Assembly (NCBI RefSeq): GCF_009761395.1
Contig: NZ_LEKN01000034.1
Location: forward strand, 124,001 to 188,000
Reading direction: 5' to 3'
Length of the DNA: 64,000 bases
DNA from: Ursidibacter maritimus
GTDB lineage: Bacteria; Pseudomonadota; Gammaproteobacteria; Enterobacterales; Pasteurellaceae
The stretch's first letter is position 1; the number at the start of each line of letters is the position of its first letter. The position numbers were made by a program, and so were the translations under genes. Positions 37,839 to 46,892 of this stretch are shown in pieces. Below the pieces are notes generated by a model. That model searched no databases and was not told the origin of the DNA. It saw only the letters and a list, made by a program, of their open reading frames with translations.

Positions 37839-38566
37839 TACTCTTCCCCACCTTGTTCTACATCATTTTCTGTTTCCGCATCCTCTGCAATTTCTTCATC
37901 TAATCCCACCGCTTGTTGGGCGAGCAATTCAGGCGTTGTTGCTTCCCCATCACGAATTAAACGAAGTTGGGCTTCCCTTGGATCGTCCCCTGTTCTGACA
38001 TCCGCACCAAAACGGAATACCGATTCAGAAATCACAAATTTTTTACTATTTTGATCACCAACACGCACAATCATTCCTAAACGTTGTAAACGGCGTAATG
38101 CTCCACCCACTTTTTCGGCTAGTTTAGCTTTATCTAAATCTGACCCTGTTGAACGAGGGTTAATTGCTTTCAGTAATTTACTTTCATCGGCTAAATTCAG
38201 TAACTCATCATAAACTTCATCGTAACTAAAAATGCCTTGCTGTGCCAAACGCTCTGGGCTGAGATAGAGATAACAAAGCACTTTACCGACTAACATTTCC
38301 ATTTCACTCATCGCACTACGGGCAATTAAAGTTGATGCTTTCGGGCGAAGATAGAAAAAACCTTCAGGTGCACGAATTAACTCAACGTGATAACGGCGAT
38401 AAAAGAGTTCTAATTCTGCTTGGTAATCCATTAGGAAAGCGTGTTCATCAAGGGATTCTAAACTGATATGTCGCCCTGAGCGTAACTGGCTATCCAACGC
38501 AGGAAAAATAGGATTAGCAATCGCTTGTGCTAATTTAGTAGGGATAAGTTCTTGAGTGTCTGTCAT
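37838..38566 (-). CDS. mukE: Chromosome partition protein MukE
   Basis: Winged-helix kleisin-interacting subunit of MukBEF. 242 residues: [21 protein letters not shown] near the N-terminus and [17 protein letters not shown] in the folded core. An acidic tail ([19 protein letters not shown]) ends the protein, as in relatives. Starts 85 bp after mukF and overlaps mukB by one base. Confidence 0.97.
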   Translation of the reverse strand: MTDTQELIPTKLAQAIANPIFPALDSQLRSGRHISLESLDEHAFLMDYQAELELFYRRYHVELIRAPEGFFYLRPKASTLIARSAMSEMEMLVGKVLCYLYLSPERLAQQGIFSYDEVYDELLNLADESKLLKAINPRSTGSDLDKAKLAEKVGGALRRLQRLGMIVRVGDQNSKKFVISESVFRFGADVRTGDDPREAQLRLIRDGEATTPELLAQQAVGLDEEIAEDAETENDVEQGGEE

Positions 38567-38651
38567 TTCTTATATCTCAATTTAGGGTGAATAATCATCA
38601 CCTTTTGCAAAATTTGTGCGGAATCTTACCGCTTATCACTTTGGAAATTTA

Positions 38652-39983
38652 TTACGGATTATATTGATCAATCACGTTCGCTTGTACTTCTGCACCATTA
38701 TGGTTAATGGATTGCCACTGAGGGTAAACCGCTTGGCTATCTTGACTTGCCATACCCAGTTTAACCGCTTGATCAACAATAATGCGAGCTACATCAAAAT
38801 GGCGTGAAAGTGGATATTTTGCGAGTTGCTCACGCAAAATTTCACTTAAATCAATTGGTTTGCCTTGCTCTCGATATGGAGCAAGATGTGCTTGCATAAT
38901 AGCAACGATTTGTTCTTGGACTTCTGAAAGCGACTCATACTCTAATTCGGTCGGTAATTCACCTACTGCTTCCGCTTCATTAAATTCGGTTTCATCATCA
39001 CGCAGATCCAGTAAAGAATCAGCTTTGGTAAAGTAGAGTTGCCAAGGTTGTTCAAAGTAATCTTGGATTGATTGACGTAATCGCTGACCAAAGACACGAT
39101 TTTTATCCATATCAATGGCAGTACGAATAAATTTATGCACGTGGCGATCATAACCGATCCATAAATCAATCGACTGTTGCCCCCAACTAATGATTCGGTC
39201 AAGTTTATTTTGTAGATTCACCACTAAAATATCGACAAATTCAAGATCATTACGTCCAATTAAGCAGCTTTGAATACGCAATAATTGAGCTTGTAATTTA
39301 TCCCCTGCTGCATTGAGTGTATCTTGTAATTCTCGTAAATTTAGTGATGTTTCATCAAGTAATTGCTGACAAGTAGCGATGGCTTGGTGCCAATTTTGGC
39401 TTAATAATGCCGCAATTTTCTCTCGAATCTGCTGTTGATTTTCGTCCATCATTCGTTGTGAAAGGTCGATACTGTCAAAAATTTCTGCAACAGAATATTT
39501 TAATGGTGCGAAAACTTGCTGACGCCAAAAACGTTCATCCCCACCTTCTTCGGCAGATGCTGATGCTCTTTGAATTTCATCGGCAACGATAGAAAGTTGG
39601 ATTGAAAGACGTAATGTAGAAAATTCACGTTGGCGAACATAGTAGTCAGCAATACCAACACCAAGTGGTGTTAAACGATAAATTGCTAAGCCTTCAGTAA
39701 ATTCACTGCTAAAACGGTTAAGAAAACGTTGCTTAACAAGATCGTTGATTGCATTGTTTGCACGCTGTGTTAAGGTACTGTCTGACTGTTCAAAAGCGGT
39801 AGAAACGTGGCGGAAAAGATCTTGTAAATCTGATTCGAGCAATTCGCCATCGGTTCTTTCATTATTATAAAGGGAGATTGCCAATAAAAAGGCTAAGCGT
39901 TCGGTTGAAAGCGAGAGTGAAAATTCACGATCTTTTGTCCACGAAATCAATTCTGGAAGTGTTTGTGCCAATTCATTATACAT
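38652..39983 (-). CDS. mukF: Chromosome partition protein MukF (kleisin)
   Basis: Kleisin that bridges the two MukB heads and dimerises through its N-terminal winged helix. 443 residues (E. coli 440): N-terminal [28 protein letters not shown], a central helical region that binds MukE, and a C-terminal winged helix contacting MukB. First gene of mukFEB; the usual upstream methyltransferase gene (cmoM/smtA) is not here, and the operon instead follows the trpR-mtgA-rimK unit on the same strand. Confidence 0.97.
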   Translation of the reverse strand: MYNELAQTLPELISWTKDREFSLSLSTERLAFLLAISLYNNERTDGELLESDLQDLFRHVSTAFEQSDSTLTQRANNAINDLVKQRFLNRFSSEFTEGLAIYRLTPLGVGIADYYVRQREFSTLRLSIQLSIVADEIQRASASAEEGGDERFWRQQVFAPLKYSVAEIFDSIDLSQRMMDENQQQIREKIAALLSQNWHQAIATCQQLLDETSLNLRELQDTLNAAGDKLQAQLLRIQSCLIGRNDLEFVDILVVNLQNKLDRIISWGQQSIDLWIGYDRHVHKFIRTAIDMDKNRVFGQRLRQSIQDYFEQPWQLYFTKADSLLDLRDDETEFNEAEAVGELPTELEYESLSEVQEQIVAIMQAHLAPYREQGKPIDLSEILREQLAKYPLSRHFDVARIIVDQAVKLGMASQDSQAVYPQWQSINHNGAEVQANVIDQYNP

Positions 39984-40087
39984 AGGCGACTACATTTACC
40001 CTTTAATTATCAAAAATAGCTGTTATTCTAACCTAATCCTATAAAAATAGGAAAGATAAGCGGTTAGTTTCTGTGATTTTTTTGTAA

Positions 40088-40993
40088 TCAAGCCATCTTT
40101 CGTAATAAATGCTCGATCATCTGTGTTGCAATATTTTGCTGGCTTACCTTCTCTATCATTTCTAACCCTGGGCTTGCATTTACTTCTAACACCAATGTTT
40201 GAGTTTGTGATCGAATAAGATCGACTCCCGCCACATCTAGCCCGAGTGCTTTTGTGGCATCAATCGCAATTTGTTGCTCTTGTGCCGAAAGAGAAATTGG
40301 TTCTGCTCGTCCACCTTGGTGAATATTGGCACGAAAGTCACCGCTTGCACTATAACGCACCATTGATGCCACAACCTTATCGCCTATTACAAAAGCCCGA
40401 ATATCTTCTCCTGTCGATTCAGCTACAAAGTGTTGTTGCAAGCAATGTACTTTTGCCATTTTTAAGGTTTCTAATAGACTGACAGCGCTAGTTGACTTTT
40501 CCGCAAGCATTACGCCAACACCTTGAGAGCCAGATAAGGTTTTTATTACAAGGGGGAATTGAAACTGTTTTACACTTTGATTGAGCGAATATAACTCACC
40601 AACCATTGCGCTATCGGGAACAGCAATACCTGCACCGACTAAAGCCTGTAAACTTTGCCATTTATCTCTTGCTAAGCGAAATGATTCTGCAGAATTTAAT
40701 ACTTTGATACCTTGTTGCTGAAAATGATGTAATACGTTGATCCCCATTTCTGTACTTGTTGTACCAAAACGAGGGATAACGCCATCATACTGTTCTAATT
40801 TAATCGGCTCTGGGCGATGCTTATCATAGAGATCACCCTGTTGGTAATAATATTCAAATTGACCCTGTGATAATTTCAGTAGAAAGCAATTAGGGTCAAG
40901 GATATCCATTGAATGCCCAAGTTGATTAGCCGCAGATAATAGACGTTCGCAACTATATAAACGAGGCTCACGACAAAGCATTAAAAATCGCAT
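40088..40993 (-). CDS. rimK: RimK-family ATP-grasp ligase (ribosomal protein S6 glutamate ligase type)
   Basis: 301 residues, the same length as E. coli RimK, which adds glutamates to the C-terminus of S6. Seen: N-terminal domain with DGVIPRFGTTSTEMG, ATP-grasp stretch FPLVIKTLSGSQGVGVMLAE, acidic ligands in VAGVDLIRSQTQTLVLEVNASPGLEMIEK. The S6 assignment is by family resemblance. ATG at 40993 lies 8 bp after the mtgA stop, so it is the third gene of trpR-mtgA-rimK. Confidence 0.9.
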   Translation of the reverse strand: MRFLMLCREPRLYSCERLLSAANQLGHSMDILDPNCFLLKLSQGQFEYYYQQGDLYDKHRPEPIKLEQYDGVIPRFGTTSTEMGINVLHHFQQQGIKVLNSAESFRLARDKWQSLQALVGAGIAVPDSAMVGELYSLNQSVKQFQFPLVIKTLSGSQGVGVMLAEKSTSAVSLLETLKMAKVHCLQQHFVAESTGEDIRAFVIGDKVVASMVRYSASGDFRANIHQGGRAEPISLSAQEQQIAIDATKALGLDVAGVDLIRSQTQTLVLEVNASPGLEMIEKVSQQNIATQMIEHLLRKMA

Positions 40994-41001
40994 TTGACCA
41001 C

Positions 41002-41772
41002 CTATAAATTAGTTAAATAAGCACTACCACCTAGATTATGGATCTGTTGAATAATCCATTGCTGACGCTTTCGCATTGTCTGTGTTGGGCTTTTTACTCG
41101 ATAAATGAACGGATTTGGTAAAGAGGCCGCTAATAGAGCCGATTCTTGCATTGTTAATTGCTTTGCCGATTTGTTGAAATAATGTTTTGCGGCCGCTTCA
41201 ACGCCAAAAATACCTTTGCCAAATTCGGCAATATTTAAATAAACTTCTAACACTCGCTTTTTTGACCATAGCGTTTCAACTAGCAAAGTTAATGGAATTT
41301 CTACCCCTTTACGAACCCAACTTGTTCCGTGCCATAGATAGAGATTTTTTACTGTTTGTTGAGAAATAGTCGATGCACCAATTGGTTTTTTGTGAGTTTG
41401 ATTATTTCGTTTTAAGGCAAGTAAAATCGCATCAAGGTCAATCCCAAAATGGTTATCAAAACGCTGATCTTCTCCAGCAATCACTGCCATCTGCATTTGC
41501 CAAGAAATATCATCAATACTGACCCAATCATAGTGAATACGATAATCTGATTGTAAAAGATTTTCTGCTTTTTTTTGTAGCATATAAGCAGAAAAAGGGA
41601 CAGGTACAGCAGAAAAAATTAAGGTTAAACAGAGATAAAAATTTGCAATTGCGAATCCCATTCGACTAAATAAAAACCAAGCCCACTCTTTAATAGAGGC
41701 ATTTTTCTTTACTGAAAAGAAAGGTTTAAGCCATTTAGCCCATAATGATTTATTTTTTTTACGCTTTGCCAT
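41002..41772 (-). CDS. mtgA: Monofunctional biosynthetic peptidoglycan transglycosylase
   Basis: GT51 glycosyltransferase that polymerises lipid II into glycan strands without a transpeptidase domain. 256 residues from the ATG at 41772: a single N-terminal membrane helix (about 40-65) and the GT51 motifs VIAGEDQRFDNHFGIDLDAI (catalytic Glu), GASTISQQTVKNLYLW, KRVLEVYLNIAEFGKGIFGVEAAAKHYFNKSA. Its start lies inside the 3' end of trpR (14-bp overlap). Confidence 0.95.
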   Translation of the reverse strand: MAKRKKNKSLWAKWLKPFFSVKKNASIKEWAWFLFSRMGFAIANFYLCLTLIFSAVPVPFSAYMLQKKAENLLQSDYRIHYDWVSIDDISWQMQMAVIAGEDQRFDNHFGIDLDAILLALKRNNQTHKKPIGASTISQQTVKNLYLWHGTSWVRKGVEIPLTLLVETLWSKKRVLEVYLNIAEFGKGIFGVEAAAKHYFNKSAKQLTMQESALLAASLPNPFIYRVKSPTQTMRKRQQWIIQQIHNLGGSAYLTNL

Positions 41773-42067
41773 TGAGCTTTTCACTCACCCAATCACGAAT
41801 AGTTGGATCAACGGTTTTTAACATATTAGACCCTCTAGTGATCGTGGCTGCACTGGTATTAAGTTGTTGCTGAATTTCACGTTGAGGGGCTTGATTATCA
41901 AGTAGTGCACTGACTATTTGCACGCGTAATCCCAACGTATTTCGCTCATCAGCAGTTAATAGCATTGCAAGCAAATCTTCGGTTTTATTTTCATTTACTG
42001 CTTGTTTAAGTAAATCAATAAACTGTTGCCATTCATAAGGATTGCGTTGTTGATAAATTGATTTCAT
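41759..42067 (-). CDS. trpR: Trp operon repressor
   Basis: Tryptophan-activated repressor of trp genes. 102 residues from the ATG at 42067 (GGGTGA upstream; a GTG 9 bp earlier has no ribosome site). Helix-turn-helix segment QREIQQQLNTSAATITRGSNMLK (about 68-90) and the core LLTADERNTLGLRVQIVSALL are typical. First gene of trpR-mtgA-rimK. I see no obvious trp operator in its short upstream region, so autoregulation is unclear. Confidence 0.94.
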   Translation of the reverse strand: MKSIYQQRNPYEWQQFIDLLKQAVNENKTEDLLAMLLTADERNTLGLRVQIVSALLDNQAPQREIQQQLNTSAATITRGSNMLKTVDPTIRDWVSEKLNGKA

Positions 42068-42108
42068 GGCTGTCACCCAATAAGAAAGAGAGATTTTATA
42101 ATCTTTAT

Positions 42109-42129
42109 AGGGCGTTTATGAAACGCCCT
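42109..42129 (-). terminator. Hairpin after lolA
   Basis: AGGGCGTTT / AAACGCCCT with loop ATG, 9-bp stem between lolA and trpR. The following tract on the minus strand is AT-rich rather than a clean T-run. Confidence 0.6.
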
Positions 42130-42138
42130 GAAATTCAA

Positions 42139-42777
42139 TTATTTTTTCGATTTTTTATTACGTTGGTCATCTAATTCTGCATCTTTCGGCACATTAAACT
42201 TGAACAAATCTGCAGATAATGGCGCAGTCGTAATATTTCGTAACACATATAAGTTACTTTGTCCGTCACGTTCAATGGTACTAAAGCCTTTTAATAACCC
42301 GTTTGCATCGATACGCACATCAAATTGTTTAATACTACTTTTTTTAGATTTTGGCTTTAACACAAATGCGTCCATATTCTGTTGAACGTCATATTGATCC
42401 CAATGGCTCTTATCATTACTGGTTAATAACACAAATGGAGTATTATTAACCGCTTCTTTTACCCAATTTGCTGTAACTTGAGAAACAAATGGATCATAAA
42501 ACCACAATGTCTGGCCATCGGACACAATTAAATTTTCTTGTGGACTTTTAGTATCCATTCTAAATAGATTTGGACGTTTTACCTGAAATTTCCCACTGCC
42601 TTTTTGAACTTCTTTACCTTTACTTGAACGAACAGTCTGTTCAAAATCCGAGCTATATTGACTAACAAGCTCTAAACGCTTTTGTAACTCCATTACAGCT
42701 TGTGCATCTGCAAAACTAAAAGAACTAGCTGAAAATAATGCTAAACTGATAAATGATTTCTTAATAAGTTGTTTCAT
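42139..42777 (-). CDS. lolA: Outer-membrane lipoprotein carrier protein LolA
   Basis: Periplasmic chaperone carrying lipoproteins from LolCDE to LolB. 212-residue precursor with signal peptide ending SSFSFADA (about 23). Mature part: [50 protein letters not shown] with the conserved Arg, and [11 protein letters not shown] 43-residue lipoprotein gene lies 76 bp upstream in the same direction with no terminator between, so the two may be co-transcribed. Confidence 0.96.
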   Translation of the reverse strand: MKQLIKKSFISLALFSASSFSFADAQAVMELQKRLELVSQYSSDFEQTVRSSKGKEVQKGSGKFQVKRPNLFRMDTKSPQENLIVSDGQTLWFYDPFVSQVTANWVKEAVNNTPFVLLTSNDKSHWDQYDVQQNMDAFVLKPKSKKSSIKQFDVRIDANGLLKGFSTIERDGQSNLYVLRNITTAPLSADLFKFNVPKDAELDDQRNKKSKK

Positions 42778-42853
42778 TGTTTATCCTTTTCTGATAAAAG
42801 TGCTTTTTTGACAGGTTTCTGGCAAAAAGTTCATTCCGAGTCACATCTTAAAA

Positions 42854-42985
42854 TTAAAAACGAATACCAGTACCAATGCCTAATCCAACACCCATTCCAT
42901 TCGAACCACCACCTGCACTCACACTCCCACCTAGACTACAAGCAGAAATGAATAACGCTAACGCAATAATAAAAATTTTTTTCAT
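42854..42985 (-). CDS. Small glycine-rich lipoprotein, 43 residues
   Basis: Not recognised as a named family. The frame reads M-K-K-IFIIALALFISAC at the N-terminus: a basic start, a hydrophobic stretch and a lipobox ISA-C with Cys at residue 15. The mature part is only 29 residues, Gly/Ser-rich (GGSVSAGGGSNGMGVGLGIG), ending GTGIRF. Serine at +2 would favour outer-membrane sorting. AAGGGAATAAAAA before the ATG is a good ribosome site. Placement directly upstream of lolA is suggestive but may be chance. Divergent from the DUF1439 gene. Confidence 0.72.
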   Translation of the reverse strand: MKKIFIIALALFISACSLGGSVSAGGGSNGMGVGLGIGTGIRF

Positions 42986-43086
42986 TTTTTATTCCCTTTC
43001 TTATAAAACTATTATACCGTTTATACTATAAGCTAAACATTCTACTTGGTTTATTTCCTATAAACCAATTTTTTAAAGGAGTTTTT

Positions 43087-43656
43087 ATGAAAAAAGTATA
43101 TAAATCTGTCCTATTATTGCTTTCTTTGACAGCAAGTGTTGCAAATGCTGGTTTATTAAGCATTACTCAACAAGAAATCAATCAATATTTAGATACTCGC
43201 TTAGCAGAGAAAATTCCTTTAAAAGACAGCATCGGAATCCCTAATTTATTTGAGCTAGATTACCACTTACATAATCTTGCGACCCAAATTGGGCAAACAC
43301 CTGAAAAACGGGTGGAAATTGGAGGGATTGTTGATGGTTTACTACGTTTAAAAGGCAAATCTTATAATATTAAAGCGCACTTAAATTTAGATACAGTGCC
43401 TTTCTACGACCAAGCTAAAGGTGCTATATTCCTTAAAGATGTAAGATTAAAAAATTGGTATATTACCCCTGAAAAATATCAAAATGAACTACAAACATTT
43501 TTACCCGCACTGGAAAGCGGTTTAGCTGATGTTTTAGAGCATTATCCTGTTTACACATTAGATGAAAATAAAACAAAAGAAGCTATCTTTAAAAAAGTAG
43601 GTAAATCCATCATTATTGAAAAAGGGGCTTTACAATTGGAAACATCAATTTTTTAA
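43087..43656 (+). CDS. DUF1439 family periplasmic protein (YceB-like)
   Basis: 189-residue precursor with signal peptide ending ASVANA (about 22). Mature part begins GLLSITQQEINQYLDTRLAEKIPLKDSIGIPN, the family signature; the fold is a tubular lipid-binding (TULIP-like) shape in relatives. E. coli YceB is a lipoprotein, but here the cleavage region has no Cys, so the protein is probably soluble in the periplasm. AAAGGAGTTTTT precedes the ATG. Substrate unknown. Confidence 0.85.
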   Translation: MKKVYKSVLLLLSLTASVANAGLLSITQQEINQYLDTRLAEKIPLKDSIGIPNLFELDYHLHNLATQIGQTPEKRVEIGGIVDGLLRLKGKSYNIKAHLNLDTVPFYDQAKGAIFLKDVRLKNWYITPEKYQNELQTFLPALESGLADVLEHYPVYTLDENKTKEAIFKKVGKSIIIEKGALQLETSIF

Positions 43657-43767
43657 ATAAATGATTAAATTTTTGTGATCTATGTCGATATTTTAAAAAT
43701 TGTTGATTTAATAACAACTTATTTTCAATTAAGATCGAACAACTTAGATAACAAAGGAGATTTTCTA

Positions 43768-43977
43768 ATGGAAATTGGCATCGTTAAATGGTTCAACAAT
43801 GCAAAAGGGTTTGGTTTTATTACATCTGACGTATTCGAAGGTGATATCTTTGCCCATTTTTCTGTCATTGAAGGCGAGGGTTATCGCTCATTAAAAATGG
43901 GGCAAAAAGTCCAATTTGAATTTACTAATAGTGATAAGGGCGCTTCGGCTTCACGCATTATTCCTATTGTTGAATAA
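43768..43977 (+). CDS. cspD: Cold-shock-domain protein, CspD-like
   Basis: 69 residues, a single OB-fold cold-shock domain from the ATG at 43768 (AAAGGAGA ribosome site). RNP1 is KGFGFI and RNP2 reads DIFAHF. EGEGYRSLKMGQKVQFEF groups it with CspD, which inhibits replication in stationary phase in E. coli, rather than with cold-induced CspA. Assignment between CspD and other Csp is by similarity only. Confidence 0.88.
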   Translation: MEIGIVKWFNNAKGFGFITSDVFEGDIFAHFSVIEGEGYRSLKMGQKVQFEFTNSDKGASASRIIPIVE

Positions 43978-44002
43978 TGTGATGAATAGAATATATCTTT
44001 TC

Positions 44003-44052
44003 AATAAGCGGTGGGATACGTAAAACTTTTTGTAAATCCTACCGCTTTTTGT
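44003..44052 (+). terminator. Imperfect USS-pair hairpin after cspD
   Basis: AAGCGGTGGGAT (44004-44015) pairs with ATCCTACCGCTT (about 44035-44046) with one mismatch across a loop of about 19 nt; T-rich tract follows. Confidence 0.65.
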
Positions 44053-44130
44053 TTGTGTAACAATTACCTGATCAATATAACTATTTGTAGCTCTAATCTA
44101 GCGACTAGAGCTTTTAGAAGAATATATAAA

Positions 44131-44868
44131 CTACTCTTCTCTCCATATAACAGTTGCCATTCGCCCTGTTTGCTGATCTCGGCGGTAGGAAAAAAATTGT
44201 GATTCATCACAATAAGTACAAAAATCACCGCCAGAGATTTGTGTAATACCCAACTTATTGAGGCGTTGTATCGCAATTTGGTAAAGATTGCCGAGAAACT
44301 TACCGCTTGTGTGTTCATCGACTATAAAAGCATCTTTAGCTTGTGGATCAACGGCACAAAATTGATCAATCACGTCTTGACCAACTTGGAATGCTGTTGG
44401 ACCAATTGCAGGCCCTAACCATGCTGTGATTTGTGATGACTTACAAGCAAATTCTGCAACCGTAGCTTCTAAAATACCATCACATAATCCACGCCAACCT
44501 GCGTGTGCTGCTGCAATTTCTTTTCCATCTTCGCTACAAAAAATGACAGGTAAACAGTCTGCTGTCATTACTAAACAAACTTGATTAGGTTGGTTGGTAT
44601 AAACTGCATCTGCATTTAAATCAGTACTTTCAGTCGGAATACGAAGTACTTTAGTACTGTGGGTTTGATTAAGAAAAATAGGAAAATGGGGTAAACCGCC
44701 TTGTTCTGTCAGAATTTGGCGGTTTTGCTTAACAAGTAAAGGATTATCCCCTACGTGATCGCCCAAATTAAAACTCGTAAAAGGCGGTAAACTTACACCA
44801 CCTTCTCTTACTGTAGTAAACGCGTGAATATGATTTGGTACAGACCACGTTGGTTTAATCACTTTCAT
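44131..44868 (-). CDS. pgeF: Peptidoglycan editing factor PgeF (YfiH / laccase-domain family)
   Basis: 245 residues. Family members remove mis-incorporated residues from peptidoglycan precursors, and related proteins act on purine nucleosides. Metal ligand motifs seen: NQTHSTKVLRI (His), VCLVMTADCLPVIFC (Cys), AAAHAGWRGLCDGI (His) and CTYCDESQFFSYRRD near the C-terminus. Start ATG at 44868. Lies 26 bp downstream of ridA on the same strand and is probably co-transcribed with it. Confidence 0.9.
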   Translation of the reverse strand: MKVIKPTWSVPNHIHAFTTVREGGVSLPPFTSFNLGDHVGDNPLLVKQNRQILTEQGGLPHFPIFLNQTHSTKVLRIPTESTDLNADAVYTNQPNQVCLVMTADCLPVIFCSEDGKEIAAAHAGWRGLCDGILEATVAEFACKSSQITAWLGPAIGPTAFQVGQDVIDQFCAVDPQAKDAFIVDEHTSGKFLGNLYQIAIQRLNKLGITQISGGDFCTYCDESQFFSYRRDQQTGRMATVIWREE

Positions 44869-44894
44869 TATTGTTCCTTATTTTTAGTGGTTCC

Positions 44895-45284
44895 TTATTT
44901 TCTTACCGCAATCGCTTCGATTTCAATACCAACATCTTTTGGTAAACGAGCTACTTCTACACAAGAACGAGCAGGGAATGCTGGGTGGTTATTCTCCTTA
45001 AAGAAAGTTTCGTACTCAGCATTTACTGCTGCAAAGTCATTCAGATCTTTCACGAAAACGGTTGTTTTCACAATATCAGCAACCGTTAGACCCGCTTGTT
45101 CAATAATCGCTTTTACATTTTCTAATGATTGGCGAGCTTGTTTCACAATATCAGCAGGCACATCGCCAGTTTGTGGATTAACAGGAATTTGGCCTGAAGT
45201 GAGAACTAAATTACCCAAATCCACTGCTTGAACATAAGGGCCAATTGCTTTTGGTGCATTTTCAGTATGAATTACTTTTGTCAT
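44895..45284 (-). CDS. ridA: RidA family enamine/imine deaminase
   Basis: 129 residues; trimeric enzyme that hydrolyses reactive 2-aminoacrylate formed by PLP dehydratases. Signatures: NAPKAIGPYVQAV, LVLTSGQIPVNPQTGDVP, and PARSCVEVARLPKDVGIEIEAIAV with the substrate-binding Arg. ATG at 45284 after AGAGAGGAAATAGCA. First gene of ridA-pgeF. Confidence 0.95.
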   Translation of the reverse strand: MTKVIHTENAPKAIGPYVQAVDLGNLVLTSGQIPVNPQTGDVPADIVKQARQSLENVKAIIEQAGLTVADIVKTTVFVKDLNDFAAVNAEYETFFKENNHPAFPARSCVEVARLPKDVGIEIEAIAVRK

Positions 45285-45419
45285 TGCTATTTCCTCTCTA
45301 AAATGTATAAAAATTCAAAATAGAGTTTGAAAGGTTTTTCATCATTTGTAAATAGCTTATAATCATAGATATTCAGTTTGCTAAAAATTTACAATATCTC
45401 ACCGCTTACAAGGATTATT

Positions 45420-46421
45420 ATGAGTATCACAGTTACAGAAATCGTATTACACCAACTTCATCAAACTCAAGATGAGCCACCACAACTGAATACCGTATTG
45501 CGTGAAAATTTATTAGCTATTACACCAGAAGCCGAGCAAATGATGTTACAGCTGCACCAAACCTATCAAGGAAAAGCAAAAGCCTATGGTGTATTTAAAT
45601 CGGAATCTACCTTTGCCCAACAGCTTAATCGTTTATTAGAACAAGAGACTGACTTTTTACCTTTTAGCCATAGTGCTGCCAAAATGCTAGCGAATGAGTT
45701 AGCCAAATACCCGTTTGCATCAGGTGGCACTTTTATTTTATGCCGTTATACATTCTTAGCCACTGAATATTTATTTATCGGCTTAATTGATAGCCGTAGT
45801 TCAATTTTAGTTGATGATCAACTAGAGGTAAAACGGACGGAATATTTAGAAATTACTCAGTATGATATTGCTTGTCGAATTAATCTTACTGAATTGAAAT
45901 TAGATGCCCAATCTAACCGCTATCTTACTTTTATCAAAGGCAGAGTTGGTAGAAAAGTTGCGGATTTCTTTATGGATTTTCTGAGTGCAGATGAAGGGTT
46001 AAATCCACAATTACAAAACCAGACATTATTGCAAGCAGTAAGTGATTATTGTGAACAAGGGGAACTTAATAGTAACCAAACACAAGCGGTGAAAAAACAA
46101 GCTTTTGATTATTGCAAAGGACAAATCAATAGTGGTGAAGAGATTGCAATTGGCGAACTTTCTGCAGCCTTACCTACTCTTAATGAACAAGATTTTGCAA
46201 CATTTACACAAAATCAAGAATATGGATTAGAAGAAAATATTCCTCCTGTACGCAATGCATTGAAAACACTCACTAAATATTCAGGTTCGGGAAAAGGGGT
46301 AACAATTAGTTTTGATGCCGAGTTATTATCACAACGTATTATTTGGGATGAACTAAATGATACTTTAACAATCAAAGGACTGCCTGCCAATTTACGCGAT
46401 CAGCTTACTCGCAATAAATAA
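45420..46421 (+). CDS. yejK: Nucleoid-associated protein YejK (NdpA)
   Basis: 333 residues from the ATG at 45420 (AAGGATTATT); in-frame sequence upstream is unsupported. Nucleoid-associated protein of unsettled role; related proteins modulate topoisomerases. N-terminal [12 protein letters not shown], middle [26 protein letters not shown] and C-terminal [26 protein letters not shown] are the family marks. Confidence 0.94.
   Translation: MSITVTEIVLHQLHQTQDEPPQLNTVLRENLLAITPEAEQMMLQLHQTYQGKAKAYGVFKSESTFAQQLNRLLEQETDFLPFSHSAAKMLANELAKYPFASGGTFILCRYTFLATEYLFIGLIDSRSSILVDDQLEVKRTEYLEITQYDIACRINLTELKLDAQSNRYLTFIKGRVGRKVADFFMDFLSADEGLNPQLQNQTLLQAVSDYCEQGELNSNQTQAVKKQAFDYCKGQINSGEEIAIGELSAALPTLNEQDFATFTQNQEYGLEENIPPVRNALKTLTKYSGSGKGVTISFDAELLSQRIIWDELNDTLTIKGLPANLRDQLTRNK
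46082..46090 (+). repeat. DNA uptake signal sequence inside yejK
   Basis: ACAAGCGGT on the plus strand, coding in yejK. Confidence 0.8.
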
Positions 46422-46482
46422 TGGCATTTTTAACACAGTTTCGGTATGATTTACCCAATTTTAAGACTATAAGGTTAGGATT

Positions 46483-46827
46483 ATGAAAATAAAATCTCTT
46501 GTTGCTGTTTTACTTTTAGGTTTAGGTGTTACTGCTTGCTCAACAGTAAAAAAAGTAGTTTATCGAATTGATGTGCCACAAGGCAATTATTTAGAGCAAG
46601 ATAAAGTTTCTCAACTTCAAGTTGGAATGAATAAAGAGCAAGTACAATACTTATTGGGTACGCCATTATTAAAAGATATGTTTGCCGATAATCGTTGGGA
46701 TTACGTTTTCATCAAACGTGAAGGACATAACGACCCAATCCAACATACGTTATTAGTTTATTTTGATGCAAAAGGTATTGTAACAGATATTAAATTAGAT
46801 AAGCCTTTAGAGCCTGTTGCAAAGTAA
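46483..46827 (+). CDS. bamE: Outer-membrane assembly lipoprotein BamE (SmpA)
   Basis: Subunit of the BAM complex that inserts outer-membrane barrels. 114-residue precursor with lipobox GVTA-C (Cys19). VVYRIDVPQGNYLEQDKVSQLQVGMNKEQVQYLLGTPLL and DNRWDYVFI are diagnostic. AGGTTAGGATT precedes the ATG; 61 bp after yejK. Confidence 0.97.
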   Translation: MKIKSLVAVLLLGLGVTACSTVKKVVYRIDVPQGNYLEQDKVSQLQVGMNKEQVQYLLGTPLLKDMFADNRWDYVFIKREGHNDPIQHTLLVYFDAKGIVTDIKLDKPLEPVAK

Positions 46828-46844
46828 CTACTTTACTCCAATAA

Positions 46845-46871
46845 AAACCCCAGCATTTGCTGGGGTTTAAC
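46845..46871. terminator. Bidirectional terminator between bamE and mltB
   Basis: AAACCCCAGC / GCTGGGGTTT, 10-bp perfect stem, loop ATTT, between two convergent genes. Confidence 0.85.
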
Positions 46872-46892
46872 CATTTTGTGCATTACACCCAA

